Shown: positions 48,871-56,191 of the stretch, one piece after another
How the letters are laid out: every line of letters begins with the position of its first letter
Position numbering within the stretch: position 1 is the first letter of the stretch
From: Sporosarcina highlanderae
GTDB lineage: Bacteria; Bacillota; Bacilli; Bacillales_A; Planococcaceae
DNA length: 64,000 bases
Assembly: GCF_030433715.1 (NCBI RefSeq)
Contig: NZ_JAROCC010000008.1
Location: 1 to 64,000, forward strand
Direction of reading: 5' to 3'
The notes under the pieces: generated by a model
The model's database searches: none
Told to the model about the DNA's origin: nothing
The model's input: only the letters and a program-made list of their open reading frames with translations
Made by a program: the position numbers and the translations under genes

Positions 48871-48878
48871 TAGGCCAT
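48870..48878 (-). other. Two-codon start-stop frame overlapping the FtsH-like start
   Basis: The minus strand reads ATG-GCC-TAA, and the TAA overlaps the ATG at 48870 as TAATG. AAGGAG (48885-48890) is six bases from this minimal ATG but 14 from the real start. Ribosomes could load here and re-initiate. Confidence 0.4.
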
Positions 48879-49098
48879 CCCCAACTCCTTCTGTAAGATG
48901 TTATTATTATATAATAAAAAACATATATTGAACAGGTGGAAATAATGACAATTTTATTTCGCTAACTTACTTGCTTGTAAGGTTTCTATTAATTTTACTG
49001 TTATGTAAAAAAATGTTTATGCAATGAAAATAGTATACTTTTTTATATAATAGAGTGGGTGCGGGGAGACTTGCCCGGTTTGCGGGGAAACTAAGGAC

Positions 49099-49127
49099 TT
49101 GCGCCCGCATCAATTCCATGCTATAAT
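49099..49127 (+). promoter_or_regulatory. SigA-type promoter of the candidate ncRNA
   Basis: TTGCGC (49099-49104), a 17-bp spacer and a perfect TATAAT (49122-49127). A second TATAAT at 49046-49051 lacks a good -35 box. Confidence 0.7.
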
Positions 49128-49133
49128 AAATCG

Positions 49134-49409
49134 GTTAACAACGTAGTAACTTTATATTTGACATTTGGCATTCTACGTACTGTTTTTGAAGACACTTATT
49201 CACACTGGCGCGGCTAAAGGGTCGCAAGGACGCAAGAGTAGGTAGGGCTTGCGTTGCTTAAGGATAGAAGACATCCAGTGGAAAATGACCGCGGCACTGA
49301 TCATTTTCAATCTAATTCGGATCACGGATTCATAAGATGAACACGAACTTCAACTAAAAAAGTTACTATAAATCAAAGGGTTGCTTCTCATAATGAGAGC
49401 AGCCCTTTT
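49134..49409 (+). ncRNA. Candidate structured non-coding RNA of about 275 nt
   Basis: No plausible reading frame lies here, yet several stems are visible. A long-range 10-bp stem joins TAGTAACTTT (49144-49153) to AAAGTTACTA (49359-49368). CACTGG/CCAGTG (49203-49208/49275-49280) encloses two hairpins: GCGGC/GTCGC (49210-49214/49221-49225) and GACGCAAG/CTTGCGTT (49229-49236/49248-49255). GAAAATGA/TCATTTTC (49281-49288/49301-49308) follows. ACGTAG (49141) could instead pair with CTACGT (49172-49177), so two folds compete at the 5' end. A promoter precedes it, an intrinsic terminator ends it, and the next plus-strand gene is ~470 bases away. I do not recognise the family. Confidence 0.6.
49376..49409 (+). 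terminator. Intrinsic terminator of the candidate ncRNA
   Basis: AAGGGTTGCTTCTC and GAGAGCAGCCCTT form a 13-bp stem with one bulge and a five-base loop, followed by T's. Confidence 0.85.
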
Positions 49410-49432
49410 CCAATTTCTTTTTCTATATAAAA

Positions 49433-49471
49433 AAACGGTCGAATGGACTTATCGCCCACTCAACCGTTTCT
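49433..49471 (-). terminator. Terminator of the 43-residue protein gene
   Basis: On the minus strand AAACGGTTGAGTGGG pairs with CCATTCGACCGTTT and a T-run follows. It overlaps the last codons of the gene. Confidence 0.85.
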
Positions 49472-49580
49472 CTTCCACTTTCATCGCCTCTATTTTTATC
49501 TTCCCTGTAGTTTTGCGGATAGTTTCTGTAATTCTTCTATGATCGTTTGCAGAAGCCATCATGTAGATAAGTTGAACCAT
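49449..49580 (-). CDS. Small basic protein, unknown function
   Basis: This 43-residue protein starts MVQLIYMMASANDHRRITET and is rich in Lys/Arg with no membrane segment. The ATG at 49580 has a strong GGAGGGG upstream and a strong terminator follows, so expression is likely. I do not recognise a family. It converges on the candidate ncRNA terminator. Confidence 0.55.
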   Translation of the reverse strand: MVQLIYMMASANDHRRITETIRKTTGKIKIEAMKVEEKRLSGR

Positions 49581-49713
49581 TGTAACCCCTCCAATCCAGT
49601 GTTCATTACATAGTATGTGCTGAAAATAGAAAGGATACACATCGTTAAAATATAATTCTTTTCAGAAGTGGTCAATTATTTGGATGAATTAGATTACAAG
49701 AATAACCGGACTT

Positions 49714-49763
49714 TGTAACCCCGCTGTAATCTATTTGTAATTTAATTGCCCCCAACTTGTAAT
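49714..49763 (+). promoter_or_regulatory. WalR-like repeats upstream of the SH3-NlpC/P60 gene
   Basis: TGTAAC (49714), TGTAAT (49725) and TGTAAT (49736) have exact 11-bp spacing, and a further TGTAAT at 49758 is in phase 22 bp on. All match the TGTWAH half-site of the essential WalKR cell-wall regulator. Confidence 0.8.
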
Positions 49764-49812
49764 GTTTAATCTTTACAATTGGAAAGGTGATCAAATCAAA
49801 AGCGAAGGGCAT

Positions 49813-49841
49813 TTGCCGCTTCGTACTATAAAAAATATAAA
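49813..49841 (+). promoter_or_regulatory. SigA-type promoter of the SH3-NlpC/P60 gene
   Basis: TTGCCG (49813-49818), 17-bp spacer, TATAAA (49836-49841), just before the gene. Confidence 0.6.
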
Positions 49842-49875
49842 AAGCCATTAAGATCAGTGGTAGATAGGGGAAAGC

Positions 49876-50556
49876 ATGAAGAAAGTTGCTTTATCGTTAA
49901 TCGTAGCAGGTTCATTGGCATTTGGATTTACAACTGGAGATGCAGAAGCAAGTTCACCAGCATCCCAATCGGTATCAGTAAATAACGGCACGTACACAAC
50001 AGCGTATAATGTAAATATCCGTTCCGGTGCAGGAACGAACAATAAAGTTGTTCTATTGGCGAAAAAAGGGACAAAAGTTTCGGTTGTTGGCCAGAAAAAA
50101 GTCGGAAAAGAAGTTTGGTATAATGTTAAGGTGAACGGCAAAACAGGCTGGGCGCTTAGCTCTTTATTAACAAAGAATGGGGCAACTACTAAAGTAGCTG
50201 CAAGCAATCCAACAGTCGTTCAAAAAGCGAAGTCATTGACTGGCATTCCTTACAAATTCGGTGGAACTACTACTAAAGGGTTCGACTGCAGTGGGTTTGT
50301 CCAATATGTTTATAAGCAATCCGGCAAATCGGTTGCCCGTGATACATTGGGGCAATTTGCACAATCCAAAAAAGTGAGCGACCCGAAACCAGGCGATTTG
50401 GTATTCTTCCAAAATACATACCGCAAAGGCATTTCACATGTGGGAATTTATGTCGGGAATAACAAATTCGTTCATGCAGGTGGTAAGCAATCACAAGTGG
50501 TAAGCTTGAGCAATAGTTATTGGAAATCAAAATTCCATAGTTTCAAACGTCTTTAA
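49876..50556 (+). CDS. Secreted SH3-NlpC/P60 endopeptidase
   Basis: This 226-residue cell-wall hydrolase has a signal peptide (~1-25), a bacterial SH3 domain (~38-98, NVNIRSGAGTNNKVV and GKTGWALSSL) and an NlpC/P60 domain (~110-226). The catalytic Cys is in FDCSGFVQYV (~residue 137), His in SHVGIYVG (~186), and the third residue in FVHAGG. It should cut peptide bonds of the peptidoglycan stem. Perfect WalR-like boxes upstream suggest control by WalKR, like LytE/CwlO-type enzymes of Bacillus. Confidence 0.92.
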   Translation: MKKVALSLIVAGSLAFGFTTGDAEASSPASQSVSVNNGTYTTAYNVNIRSGAGTNNKVVLLAKKGTKVSVVGQKKVGKEVWYNVKVNGKTGWALSSLLTKNGATTKVAASNPTVVQKAKSLTGIPYKFGGTTTKGFDCSGFVQYVYKQSGKSVARDTLGQFAQSKKVSDPKPGDLVFFQNTYRKGISHVGIYVGNNKFVHAGGKQSQVVSLSNSYWKSKFHSFKRL

Positions 50557-50560
50557 TAAC

Positions 50561-50598
50561 AAAACCGCCGGTACAGGATATGTACCGGCGGTTTTATT
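50561..50598. terminator. Bidirectional terminator
   Basis: AAAACCGCCGGTAC and GTACCGGCGGTTTT form a perfect stem between the convergent hydrolase and patatin genes. Confidence 0.9.
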
Positions 50599-51519
50599 TT
50601 AGATGACTTTGAAATTCCTTCTGTTTCCATTATTGGCATATTCCCAAGTCCGCAGAAATTGGTTTGTTCGTGATCGACCTATTTCCATCAGTGCATCTTT
50701 TTGTTCGTCCTCCATATTGAACTGGGTTGCGCTGTACTGTTCAACAGGGATGAAAATGATGTCTTTTTCATGCTTTCGTGAAATATATCGTTCGTCATGT
50801 GCGTTTTTCATTGTCGAGAATAGTGCTTCAAACAAATTGAGTGCATTGGTAATTTCCTTTCCACCCATCTCATCACTGCTACTGCTCAGTTTCATACCGA
50901 TGAGGGGACGTTCACGCTTCCCTTCGGCGTCATCGAAAATCCACATCGGGAAATTGCTGAGTACACCCCCATCCACCACAATCGTCTCACCAGATGGCGC
51001 CTTGAAACGTACTGGTTCGAAAAAAAATGGGATATTGCAACTCATCCGAAGTGCTTTCGCGATAGGAAACATCATAGGCTCAATGCCATAATGAACGAGA
51101 TCGTCTGGAAGAACGATCATCTTCCCATGCGTTAAATCCGACGCAACCAATTTCAACGACCCCGGCGGCAAATCGGAAAACGTATAGAGCCCTTTTGCAG
51201 ATAGCTTTTCGAAAAACCAATCCTCCAAAGCCTTTCCTTGATAAAGTCCCATGCGCTTATACAATCGCAACCATTTCAGAAAAGGTATTGGAATAATCGT
51301 TTTGCGTGGATCTAACAGAGTCTGCAAATCCTCCTCTTGCATCATAACCTCGATTTCCTGGCCAGAATACCCTGCTGCAATGAAACTTGCAATGATCGCA
51401 CCGGCACTTGTTCCGGCCAATCGCTTAAAACAATACCCTTTCTCTTCCAAAACTTGATACGCACCGACTAAAGCAAATCCTTTCAACCCGCCACCAGCAA
51501 ATACCCCATCTATTTCCAC
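50599..51519 (-). CDS. Patatin-like phospholipase
   Basis: This 306-residue protein has the oxyanion-hole GGGLKG (residues 8-13), the nucleophile elbow GTSAG (~residue 39-43) and the catalytic aspartate in VVDGGVLSNFP (~190). It acts as a lipid acyl hydrolase. No signal peptide, so it is cytosolic or membrane-bound. Bacterial members sometimes work as anti-phage lipases, but here no CD-NTase or other defence gene is beside it. Confidence 0.88.
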   Translation of the reverse strand: MEIDGVFAGGGLKGFALVGAYQVLEEKGYCFKRLAGTSAGAIIASFIAAGYSGQEIEVMMQEEDLQTLLDPRKTIIPIPFLKWLRLYKRMGLYQGKALEDWFFEKLSAKGLYTFSDLPPGSLKLVASDLTHGKMIVLPDDLVHYGIEPMMFPIAKALRMSCNIPFFFEPVRFKAPSGETIVVDGGVLSNFPMWIFDDAEGKRERPLIGMKLSSSSDEMGGKEITNALNLFEALFSTMKNAHDERYISRKHEKDIIFIPVEQYSATQFNMEDEQKDALMEIGRSRTNQFLRTWEYANNGNRRNFKVI

Positions 51520-51624
51520 AGCATCCCTCCCATGGCGTTGTTATACTATAATCTTTGAAAAGGAAATGTAGAACCCGCCTGTTATATGTTGTTCAGATCC
51601 TGCACTTTACTCGTAACGAAAAAT

Positions 51625-51650
51625 GTTTTCATATTTTCCAATACGGGTAT
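51625..51650 (+). promoter_or_regulatory. SigB-type promoter
   Basis: GTTTTC (51625-51630), 14-bp spacer and GGGTAT (51645-51650). This is close to the SigB consensus GTTTAA-N12-15-GGGTAT. Confidence 0.75.
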
Positions 51651-51686
51651 TTGGTTAAGCATCACCGTAAGAAGGAGGCTATCTAC

Positions 51687-52307
51687 ATGAAAGAAAAGAA
51701 ATTTGTAGGCATGTACCATAACGATTCGGAATTGATGTCGACAATAGACGAATTAAAATCTCAAGGCTTTGAAGGTGAGAACATTTACGTGGTTGCACAG
51801 GATGATAGTGATGTGAGAATGTTCCAAGGCATGAAATATGGGGATGTACAAACAACGCCAGAATCATGGTTCAATCGATTCATTGATTTCCTGACTGGCG
51901 AGGATCATGTTAGAAGCATGCTTCAAGAGGTCGGTGTTTCAGAGGGAGATATGGATAATTATTATACTCAAATTAAGAATGGCGGGAAACTGCTTTACGT
52001 TGACCAAGGAGAAGTGAATCTTTTTCATACAAATTCCGTTAGTCGCTTTGGACTATCGGATACCGGATCCGATCCTAATTTAGGTGCGAATCGGGTTTCA
52101 GATTACGAGTCCAATGAATTATATTATACTTCTGGGGCTTTCCAGGATTCCTCCTTGTACGAAGGGACTGACACGAATTTCGGACGAGTCGGTGGCGAAG
52201 CTTTCCGCGGCTATGAAGACAATGAGACCGAGAAAGATGGCGAAATCGATATACGGGAAGAATTCGTTGATGAACCTATAATGCGAAATAAACCGGATAA
52301 TGAGTAG
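51687..52307 (+). CDS. General stress protein of the GSP17M/YflT type
   Basis: This 206-residue protein has an N-terminal GSP17M domain (KKFVGMYHNDSELMSTIDEL, NIYVVAQDD, WFNRFIDFLTGEDHVRSML) and an acidic, Ser/Gly-rich C-terminal tail of about 90 residues. The domain is found in SigB-controlled stress proteins of unknown mechanism. The ATG at 51687 has AGGAGG upstream. A SigB-type promoter lies 37 bases before the start. A shorter paralogue is at 55721-56143. Confidence 0.85.
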   Translation: MKEKKFVGMYHNDSELMSTIDELKSQGFEGENIYVVAQDDSDVRMFQGMKYGDVQTTPESWFNRFIDFLTGEDHVRSMLQEVGVSEGDMDNYYTQIKNGGKLLYVDQGEVNLFHTNSVSRFGLSDTGSDPNLGANRVSDYESNELYYTSGAFQDSSLYEGTDTNFGRVGGEAFRGYEDNETEKDGEIDIREEFVDEPIMRNKPDNE

Positions 52308-52320
52308 TCGTTGAATGAGG

Positions 52321-52356
52321 GAGCCCGCAAAGTCAGACATGCTTTGCGGGCTTATT
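52321..52356 (+). terminator. Terminator of the first GSP17M gene
   Basis: AGCCCGCAAAG and CTTTGCGGGCT form a perfect stem followed by TATTT. Confidence 0.85.
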
Positions 52357-52839
52357 TGTGCCCCGTCCGTTTAGGGTGAGACAGACACAATGAGGATGTG
52401 ATGCTTTGGTAAGGGTGAATTTGTGAGCTCAATTCTATGAATTGCGAGTGCCTTGCCGATTTAGATGATTTTCAGACATTTTTACGACATTGCAGTATTA
52501 ATTGACATTAACGCCATTAGGTTGAAGGGATTCAGTTGGCTGGATGCTATCTCTGCCCGTTTTTTCGTATTATTACAATTATGGGTTGCTTGTCCAGGGC
52601 AAGTCCATAAGAGCCAATAACAACAATTTGTTTCAACGTTTAGGTCGGCGGCAATGTCGACAGCAACTCGCAAATATGATCATTTTTATCATAGTCATGT
52701 TACTCATAGCTTGTTCACCCTATACCTACTAATAATCCCTACGAAAATAGGGATCTCTATACTGTATTACAGTGATCTTGTTTTGTTTAGGTTGCCGACA
52801 CGGCAGTCCGGAAAATAATTTATTCTTTAAGAAGGAAAA
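52357..52839. other. Intergenic region without a convincing gene
   Basis: An open frame at 52544-52732 ends in a hydrophobic stretch but has no clear ribosome binding site. No promoter, RNA or mobile element could be supported. Confidence 0.4.
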
Positions 52840-52980
52840 CGCATAAATGCCTCTAAGGACGCATAAATCCCACTAAAAGCTCATAAATCTTCCAAAAAGC
52901 GCATAAAAAATAGTTATGCGTATATTTACGGATTTATGCGTTTTCGGCCGGCTTTATGCGTGATTCCACGAATTTATGCG
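52840..52980. repeat. Symmetrical array of eight GCATAAAT sites with 20-bp phasing
   Basis: CGCATAAAT-type units start at 52840, 52860, 52880 and 52900 (the third reads CTCATAAAT, the last CGCATAAAA). Inverted ATTTATGCG-type units end at 52920, 52940, 52960 and 52980. Spacing is exactly 20 bp on both arms, and the dyad axis is at base 52910. The 11-12 bp between units is not conserved between the arms. The sites would lie on one face of the DNA about two turns apart. From memory, related GCATAAA elements occur in other Planococcaceae intergenic regions. Confidence 0.8.
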
Positions 52981-52990
52981 CTTTTGGAAT

Positions 52991-53036
52991 AAAAAAGCAA
53001 GCCGCTCTATTAGCCTGCTTCCTCTTGCTTTATTTA
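52991..53036 (-). terminator. Terminator of the coiled-coil protein gene
   Basis: On the minus strand AAGCAAG pairs with CTTGCTT and the inner part also folds. A T-run follows. Confidence 0.75.
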
Positions 53037-53503
53037 CGATCCTGATCTTCCAATTTCTTGATAATCTTCGCGTTATCAGCATCAATTCGCTCTAACATGC
53101 TTAGGATATCATCTAGGTCATCATACTGGTTCAGTGTGAATTCGCGCATTGACACCCGGTGATTTTGCAAGCTTTTCCGCAGACGGAAAACCGCCTCCCC
53201 TTGCTTGCCTAACTCTTCCCGTATCGTATCTTGCTTAACAGAATCCGACTGCAGTTTCTCATGGACCTCCCAAATTCGGTCTCGTAATTGAAAGTAACGA
53301 TTTCGATGACTAATCTGTTGGCGGCTGACACTATCGAGAATTTTCCCACAGAGCTGCTCCAATCGATTGACGACAATGACAAGGTGCTCATTCGTTTCAC
53401 GCTGTTCCTTCATGAATGCCAAATATGGATTCCAAACGAACCGGCTTTGATTCGACAAATAATCATCCACCCACCCGTTTAAATGAACTTTCGATTCTCC
53501 CAA
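53030..53503 (-). CDS. Helical, charged protein of unknown function
   Basis: This 157-residue protein has no signal peptide and is almost all helical. Heptad patterns suggest coiled coil around residues 35-65 and 85-115 (VNRLEQLCGKILDSV, EELGKQGEAVFRLRK). The start is TTG at 53503 with GGAG eight bases upstream. No family is recognised. It lies alone next to the phased repeat array. Confidence 0.65.
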   Translation of the reverse strand: MGESKVHLNGWVDDYLSNQSRFVWNPYLAFMKEQRETNEHLVIVVNRLEQLCGKILDSVSRQQISHRNRYFQLRDRIWEVHEKLQSDSVKQDTIREELGKQGEAVFRLRKSLQNHRVSMREFTLNQYDDLDDILSMLERIDADNAKIIKKLEDQDRK

Positions 53504-53572
53504 TTTCCAAACTCCTCTACTGGGTCTTCTTCCTATTGTATGTCGAATTATCTGTCAAGTGCACTTCCGGTC

Positions 53573-54157
53573 CTAAGTTAAAAATCGCTTCAGCCTACGT
53601 ATTAATAACAGGCCGAATTCCAGCCAAATCCAACTGTAAATTTGTGAAAAAGCCAAAATGATAATGATTGTGGTCCAATTAAATGAAGAGACGCCCGGGC
53701 CGAATACAGGGAAACCAAGCACGTAAAGCGGGATGCAAATACCTATAAATAACGCTATGCCACCAACGAAGATTGCATTCAGTCGGTTAGACTGTGTACG
53801 TAATGCCCATCCCAATGCGATGCCTAACACACCTGTCGTGAATGGAAAAATGAATAATTCACTCGGTTGAATTAAAACCAATAGGAAGATTGTTAATAAA
53901 TAAGACATACTTCCCCACCGAAAGGTAATGAGCGTTGCCATAAGCACCGGAGCGGTCGCAAGGGGGCTTATGAAAAATCCGACTCCCGGCAAAAAACCAC
54001 CAGCCGATTGAAGAACCGCCGCAAGAGCAGACATCAGTGCTGCAAACATCATTTTTTCATTTATGGTCCACTTGAAATACATCGATCTATGAACAGCCCT
54101 TGGATAAAAGGGCATGGATTTAGATAACCGGAAAACCATTCCTCCTTTTTTCTTCAT
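53573..54157 (-). CDS. Membrane protein, possibly ECF S-component-like
   Basis: This protein of up to 194 residues has five or six membrane segments from about residue 37, and the segment GVGFFISPLATAPVLMATLI with the following FRWGSMSYLL resembles S components or prokaryotic 6-TM vitamin-transport proteins. The family is not certain. The start is also uncertain; ATG 54157 is used, but AAAGGAGG sits immediately before a later ATG (MVFRLS). It is divergent from the sugar-dehydrogenase-like gene. Confidence 0.6.
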   Translation of the reverse strand: MKKKGGMVFRLSKSMPFYPRAVHRSMYFKWTINEKMMFAALMSALAAVLQSAGGFLPGVGFFISPLATAPVLMATLITFRWGSMSYLLTIFLLVLIQPSELFIFPFTTGVLGIALGWALRTQSNRLNAIFVGGIALFIGICIPLYVLGFPVFGPGVSSFNWTTIIIILAFSQIYSWIWLEFGLLLIRRLKRFLT

Positions 54158-54242
54158 CTTACTACTATATTCCTTCCCAATAGGTACCTGTTACCCGATT
54201 ATTGAATAGATTGGTAGAGGTATAAAAGGGAGGCATCGTGTT

Positions 54243-55559
54243 TTGATTAACCAAGAATTGATTACTAATTTGTCGTCGCGAAAGCTGAATCCTGATGATA
54301 TTTTAGTTCCTGAGGGCTTTGAAATTGATGTATTTGCAACGGGTTTAACTACGCCGATCAACATAACGTTTACAGAAAATGGGGAAATGCTTGTCGCAGA
54401 TTCAGGTATAGCGGATGGGAATGGAAAAGTGTTAAAACAGACGGAGAATGGCTTTTCGGTTATTGCAGATGGGTTTAATCCACCATTGACGGGGATTACC
54501 GTGTATCAAGGAAATATTTACGTGGCCCACAGACGGTTTGTTACGATGATTCTGCCCGACGGAACAAAAAAGGACATTATCTCTGGGCTGCCAAGCAATG
54601 GCGATCACCATAATAACCGCGTAGTGTTCGGCCGGGACGGAAAAATGTATTTCGGCCAAGGAACTGCAACAAATAGCGGAGTAGTCGGATTAGACAATGA
54701 CTGGGTGAAAGATCATCCATTTTTCCATGATTACCCGGGCAGCGATGTTACATTAAATGGGGAAAACTTTACAACCACAACCTTTGTTGGAAATCATGAA
54801 GCCACGACGGGTGCTTATTCGCCTTTTGGAATCCCAAGCTATCCCGGGGAGAAGGTGAATGGCATCGTTCAAGCGAGCGGTAGCATTTTGCGTGCAAATC
54901 CTGACGGCTCGGATTTGGAACTTGTCGCATGGGGATTGCGGAACCCATTCAGAATCCATTTCGACAGTTTCGACCGGTTATTCTCCACAAACCATGGAAT
55001 GGATGTTAGAGGCAGCCGCCCCGTCGCAAACTCCCCTGATGAGTTCCAATGGATCCGTCCCGGAATGTGGTATGGATTCCCTGATTTCACAGGTGGTCTT
55101 CCTCTCACAATGCCACAGTTCAAGCCAGAAAACGGGCCACAACCCGAATTCCTATTGGCGAAACATCCGATGCAACCACCTATGCCGGTCACCGTATTCG
55201 CTCCCCACTCCGCAACGATGGGTTTCAGCTTCAATGAAAAACCCGCATTCGGCCCAATCGGGGATGTGTATATTGCTGAGTTTGGCGCAGACGAACCGGT
55301 CACAACAGGAGGAGAACCACTTCCCATTGTCGGGCATCGAATTTCCCGCATTGATATGCGAACAGGAGAGATATTTCCTTTTGCAATCAACCGTACAGGA
55401 CTCCCGGCCTCCTTATCGGACAGCGGTGGTTTCGAACGACCAATCGATGCTGTTTTCGGTACAGGAGATGTCCTATATGTAGCGGATTTCGGAGTATTTT
55501 CGGAAGTTTCAGTATTGCCTCGATCCGGCGTGATCTGGAGGATAAGAAAGACGATTTGA
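54243..55559 (+). CDS. Soluble-glucose-dehydrogenase-like beta-propeller protein
   Basis: This 438-residue protein has the glucose/sorbosone dehydrogenase-type propeller pattern: VPEGFEIDVFATGLTTPINITF at ~22-43, repeated GGxxYxG blades, HHNNRVVFGRDGKMYFGQG, SILRANPDGSDLELVAWGLRNPF and AEFGAD. Family members oxidise sugars using PQQ or have lost that function. No signal peptide is present, although most family members are exported, and PQQ synthesis genes are not seen. The start is TTG at 54243 behind GGGAGG. Confidence 0.82.
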   Translation: MINQELITNLSSRKLNPDDILVPEGFEIDVFATGLTTPINITFTENGEMLVADSGIADGNGKVLKQTENGFSVIADGFNPPLTGITVYQGNIYVAHRRFVTMILPDGTKKDIISGLPSNGDHHNNRVVFGRDGKMYFGQGTATNSGVVGLDNDWVKDHPFFHDYPGSDVTLNGENFTTTTFVGNHEATTGAYSPFGIPSYPGEKVNGIVQASGSILRANPDGSDLELVAWGLRNPFRIHFDSFDRLFSTNHGMDVRGSRPVANSPDEFQWIRPGMWYGFPDFTGGLPLTMPQFKPENGPQPEFLLAKHPMQPPMPVTVFAPHSATMGFSFNEKPAFGPIGDVYIAEFGADEPVTTGGEPLPIVGHRISRIDMRTGEIFPFAINRTGLPASLSDSGGFERPIDAVFGTGDVLYVADFGVFSEVSVLPRSGVIWRIRKTI

Positions 55560-55585
55560 GTGAGGTCAGGATGAACAACATGTTA

Positions 55586-55616
55586 CGGCGTTTCACAAGG
55601 TGAATGCGCCGTAGCA
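55586..55616 (+). terminator. Hairpin after the propeller gene
   Basis: TTACGGCG and CGCCGTAG pair across about 15 bases, but no T-run follows. Confidence 0.35.
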
Positions 55617-55660
55617 AAATCTAAGTTTAGTTTGCCCCATTCATAAAAATAAATCATTTT

Positions 55661-55686
55661 GTTTCCTTTTCCGTCAACAAGGGTAT
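55661..55686 (+). promoter_or_regulatory. SigB-type promoter
   Basis: GTTTCC (55661-55666), 14-bp spacer and GGGTAT (55681-55686), the same spacing as in front of the paralogue at 51687. Confidence 0.75.
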
Positions 55687-55720
55687 TTTCGAAAACAACG
55701 ATGGACAAGGAGGTAGAACC

Positions 55721-56143
55721 ATGAGAAAGACATTTATCGGCAGTTTTCCAAATCGAGATCGTTTAATTAATAAAATTCAAGAACTGATGGACGACGGCGT
55801 TGAAGAGCAGGATTTGTATGTCGTCATGAAAGATGAAAAAGCAGTGGATGAGCTAAGGCGGCATGCATTCGAAGCTGGCGCGGACTCCCCCTTCAATCTG
55901 TTCAATCGTTTCATGGGATTCCTTGCAGGCGAAAGAAACGTTCGCAGCATGCTTCACGATTCCGGATTCACGGATGGAGAGGCAAAAAAGTATTTCAATG
56001 CCATTCAGGAAGGTGCACTATTACTTTACATGAATGGAGTATTTGAAAAGGCGCGTAAAATTGAACGCCCGACAATTGAAAATGGCTATGAAGACTATGG
56101 ACTGATCCCTTTGGATGAATCGGAAGTGGGGCTTGAAAATTGA
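55721..56143 (+). CDS. General stress protein of the GSP17M/YflT type, short paralogue
   Basis: This 140-residue protein has one GSP17M domain: MRKTFIGSFPNRDRLINKI, LYVVMKDEKAVDEL and NLFNRFMGFLAGERNVRSML. It matches the N-terminal part of 51687-52307 but lacks the acidic tail. AAGGAGG lies eight bases before the ATG. A SigB-type promoter sits 35 bases upstream. Confidence 0.85.
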   Translation: MRKTFIGSFPNRDRLINKIQELMDDGVEEQDLYVVMKDEKAVDELRRHAFEAGADSPFNLFNRFMGFLAGERNVRSMLHDSGFTDGEAKKYFNAIQEGALLLYMNGVFEKARKIERPTIENGYEDYGLIPLDESEVGLEN

Positions 56144-56148
56144 CTATG

Positions 56149-56190
56149 TAAAACACCCATGGAACAACTAACTCCATGGGTGCTTCATTT
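56149..56190. terminator. Terminator between GSP17M paralogue and winged-helix gene
   Basis: CACCCATGGA and TCCATGGGTG form a perfect stem followed by a T-run on the plus strand; it lies between convergent genes. Confidence 0.85.
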
Positions 56191-56191
56191 T

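Noticed and set aside
49203..49308. c-di-GMP (GEMM type I) riboswitch
   Set aside because: Only isolated words match. The stem order and the GGCAAACC half are absent and no gene lies directly downstream, so I report a generic candidate RNA instead.
50599..51519. CBASS-type phospholipase effector
   Set aside because: Patatin phospholipases occur as CBASS effectors, but no nucleotidyltransferase or other CBASS gene is beside it.
52544..52732. A 62-residue open frame ending in a hydrophobic segment
   Set aside because: No convincing ribosome binding site or promoter could be found, and sequence character is mixed. It could be real, but the evidence is too weak.
52840..52980. CRISPR array
   Set aside because: Units are 8-9 bases with 11-12-base gaps, half of them inverted, and no cas genes are near. 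Repeat and spacer lengths do not fit.
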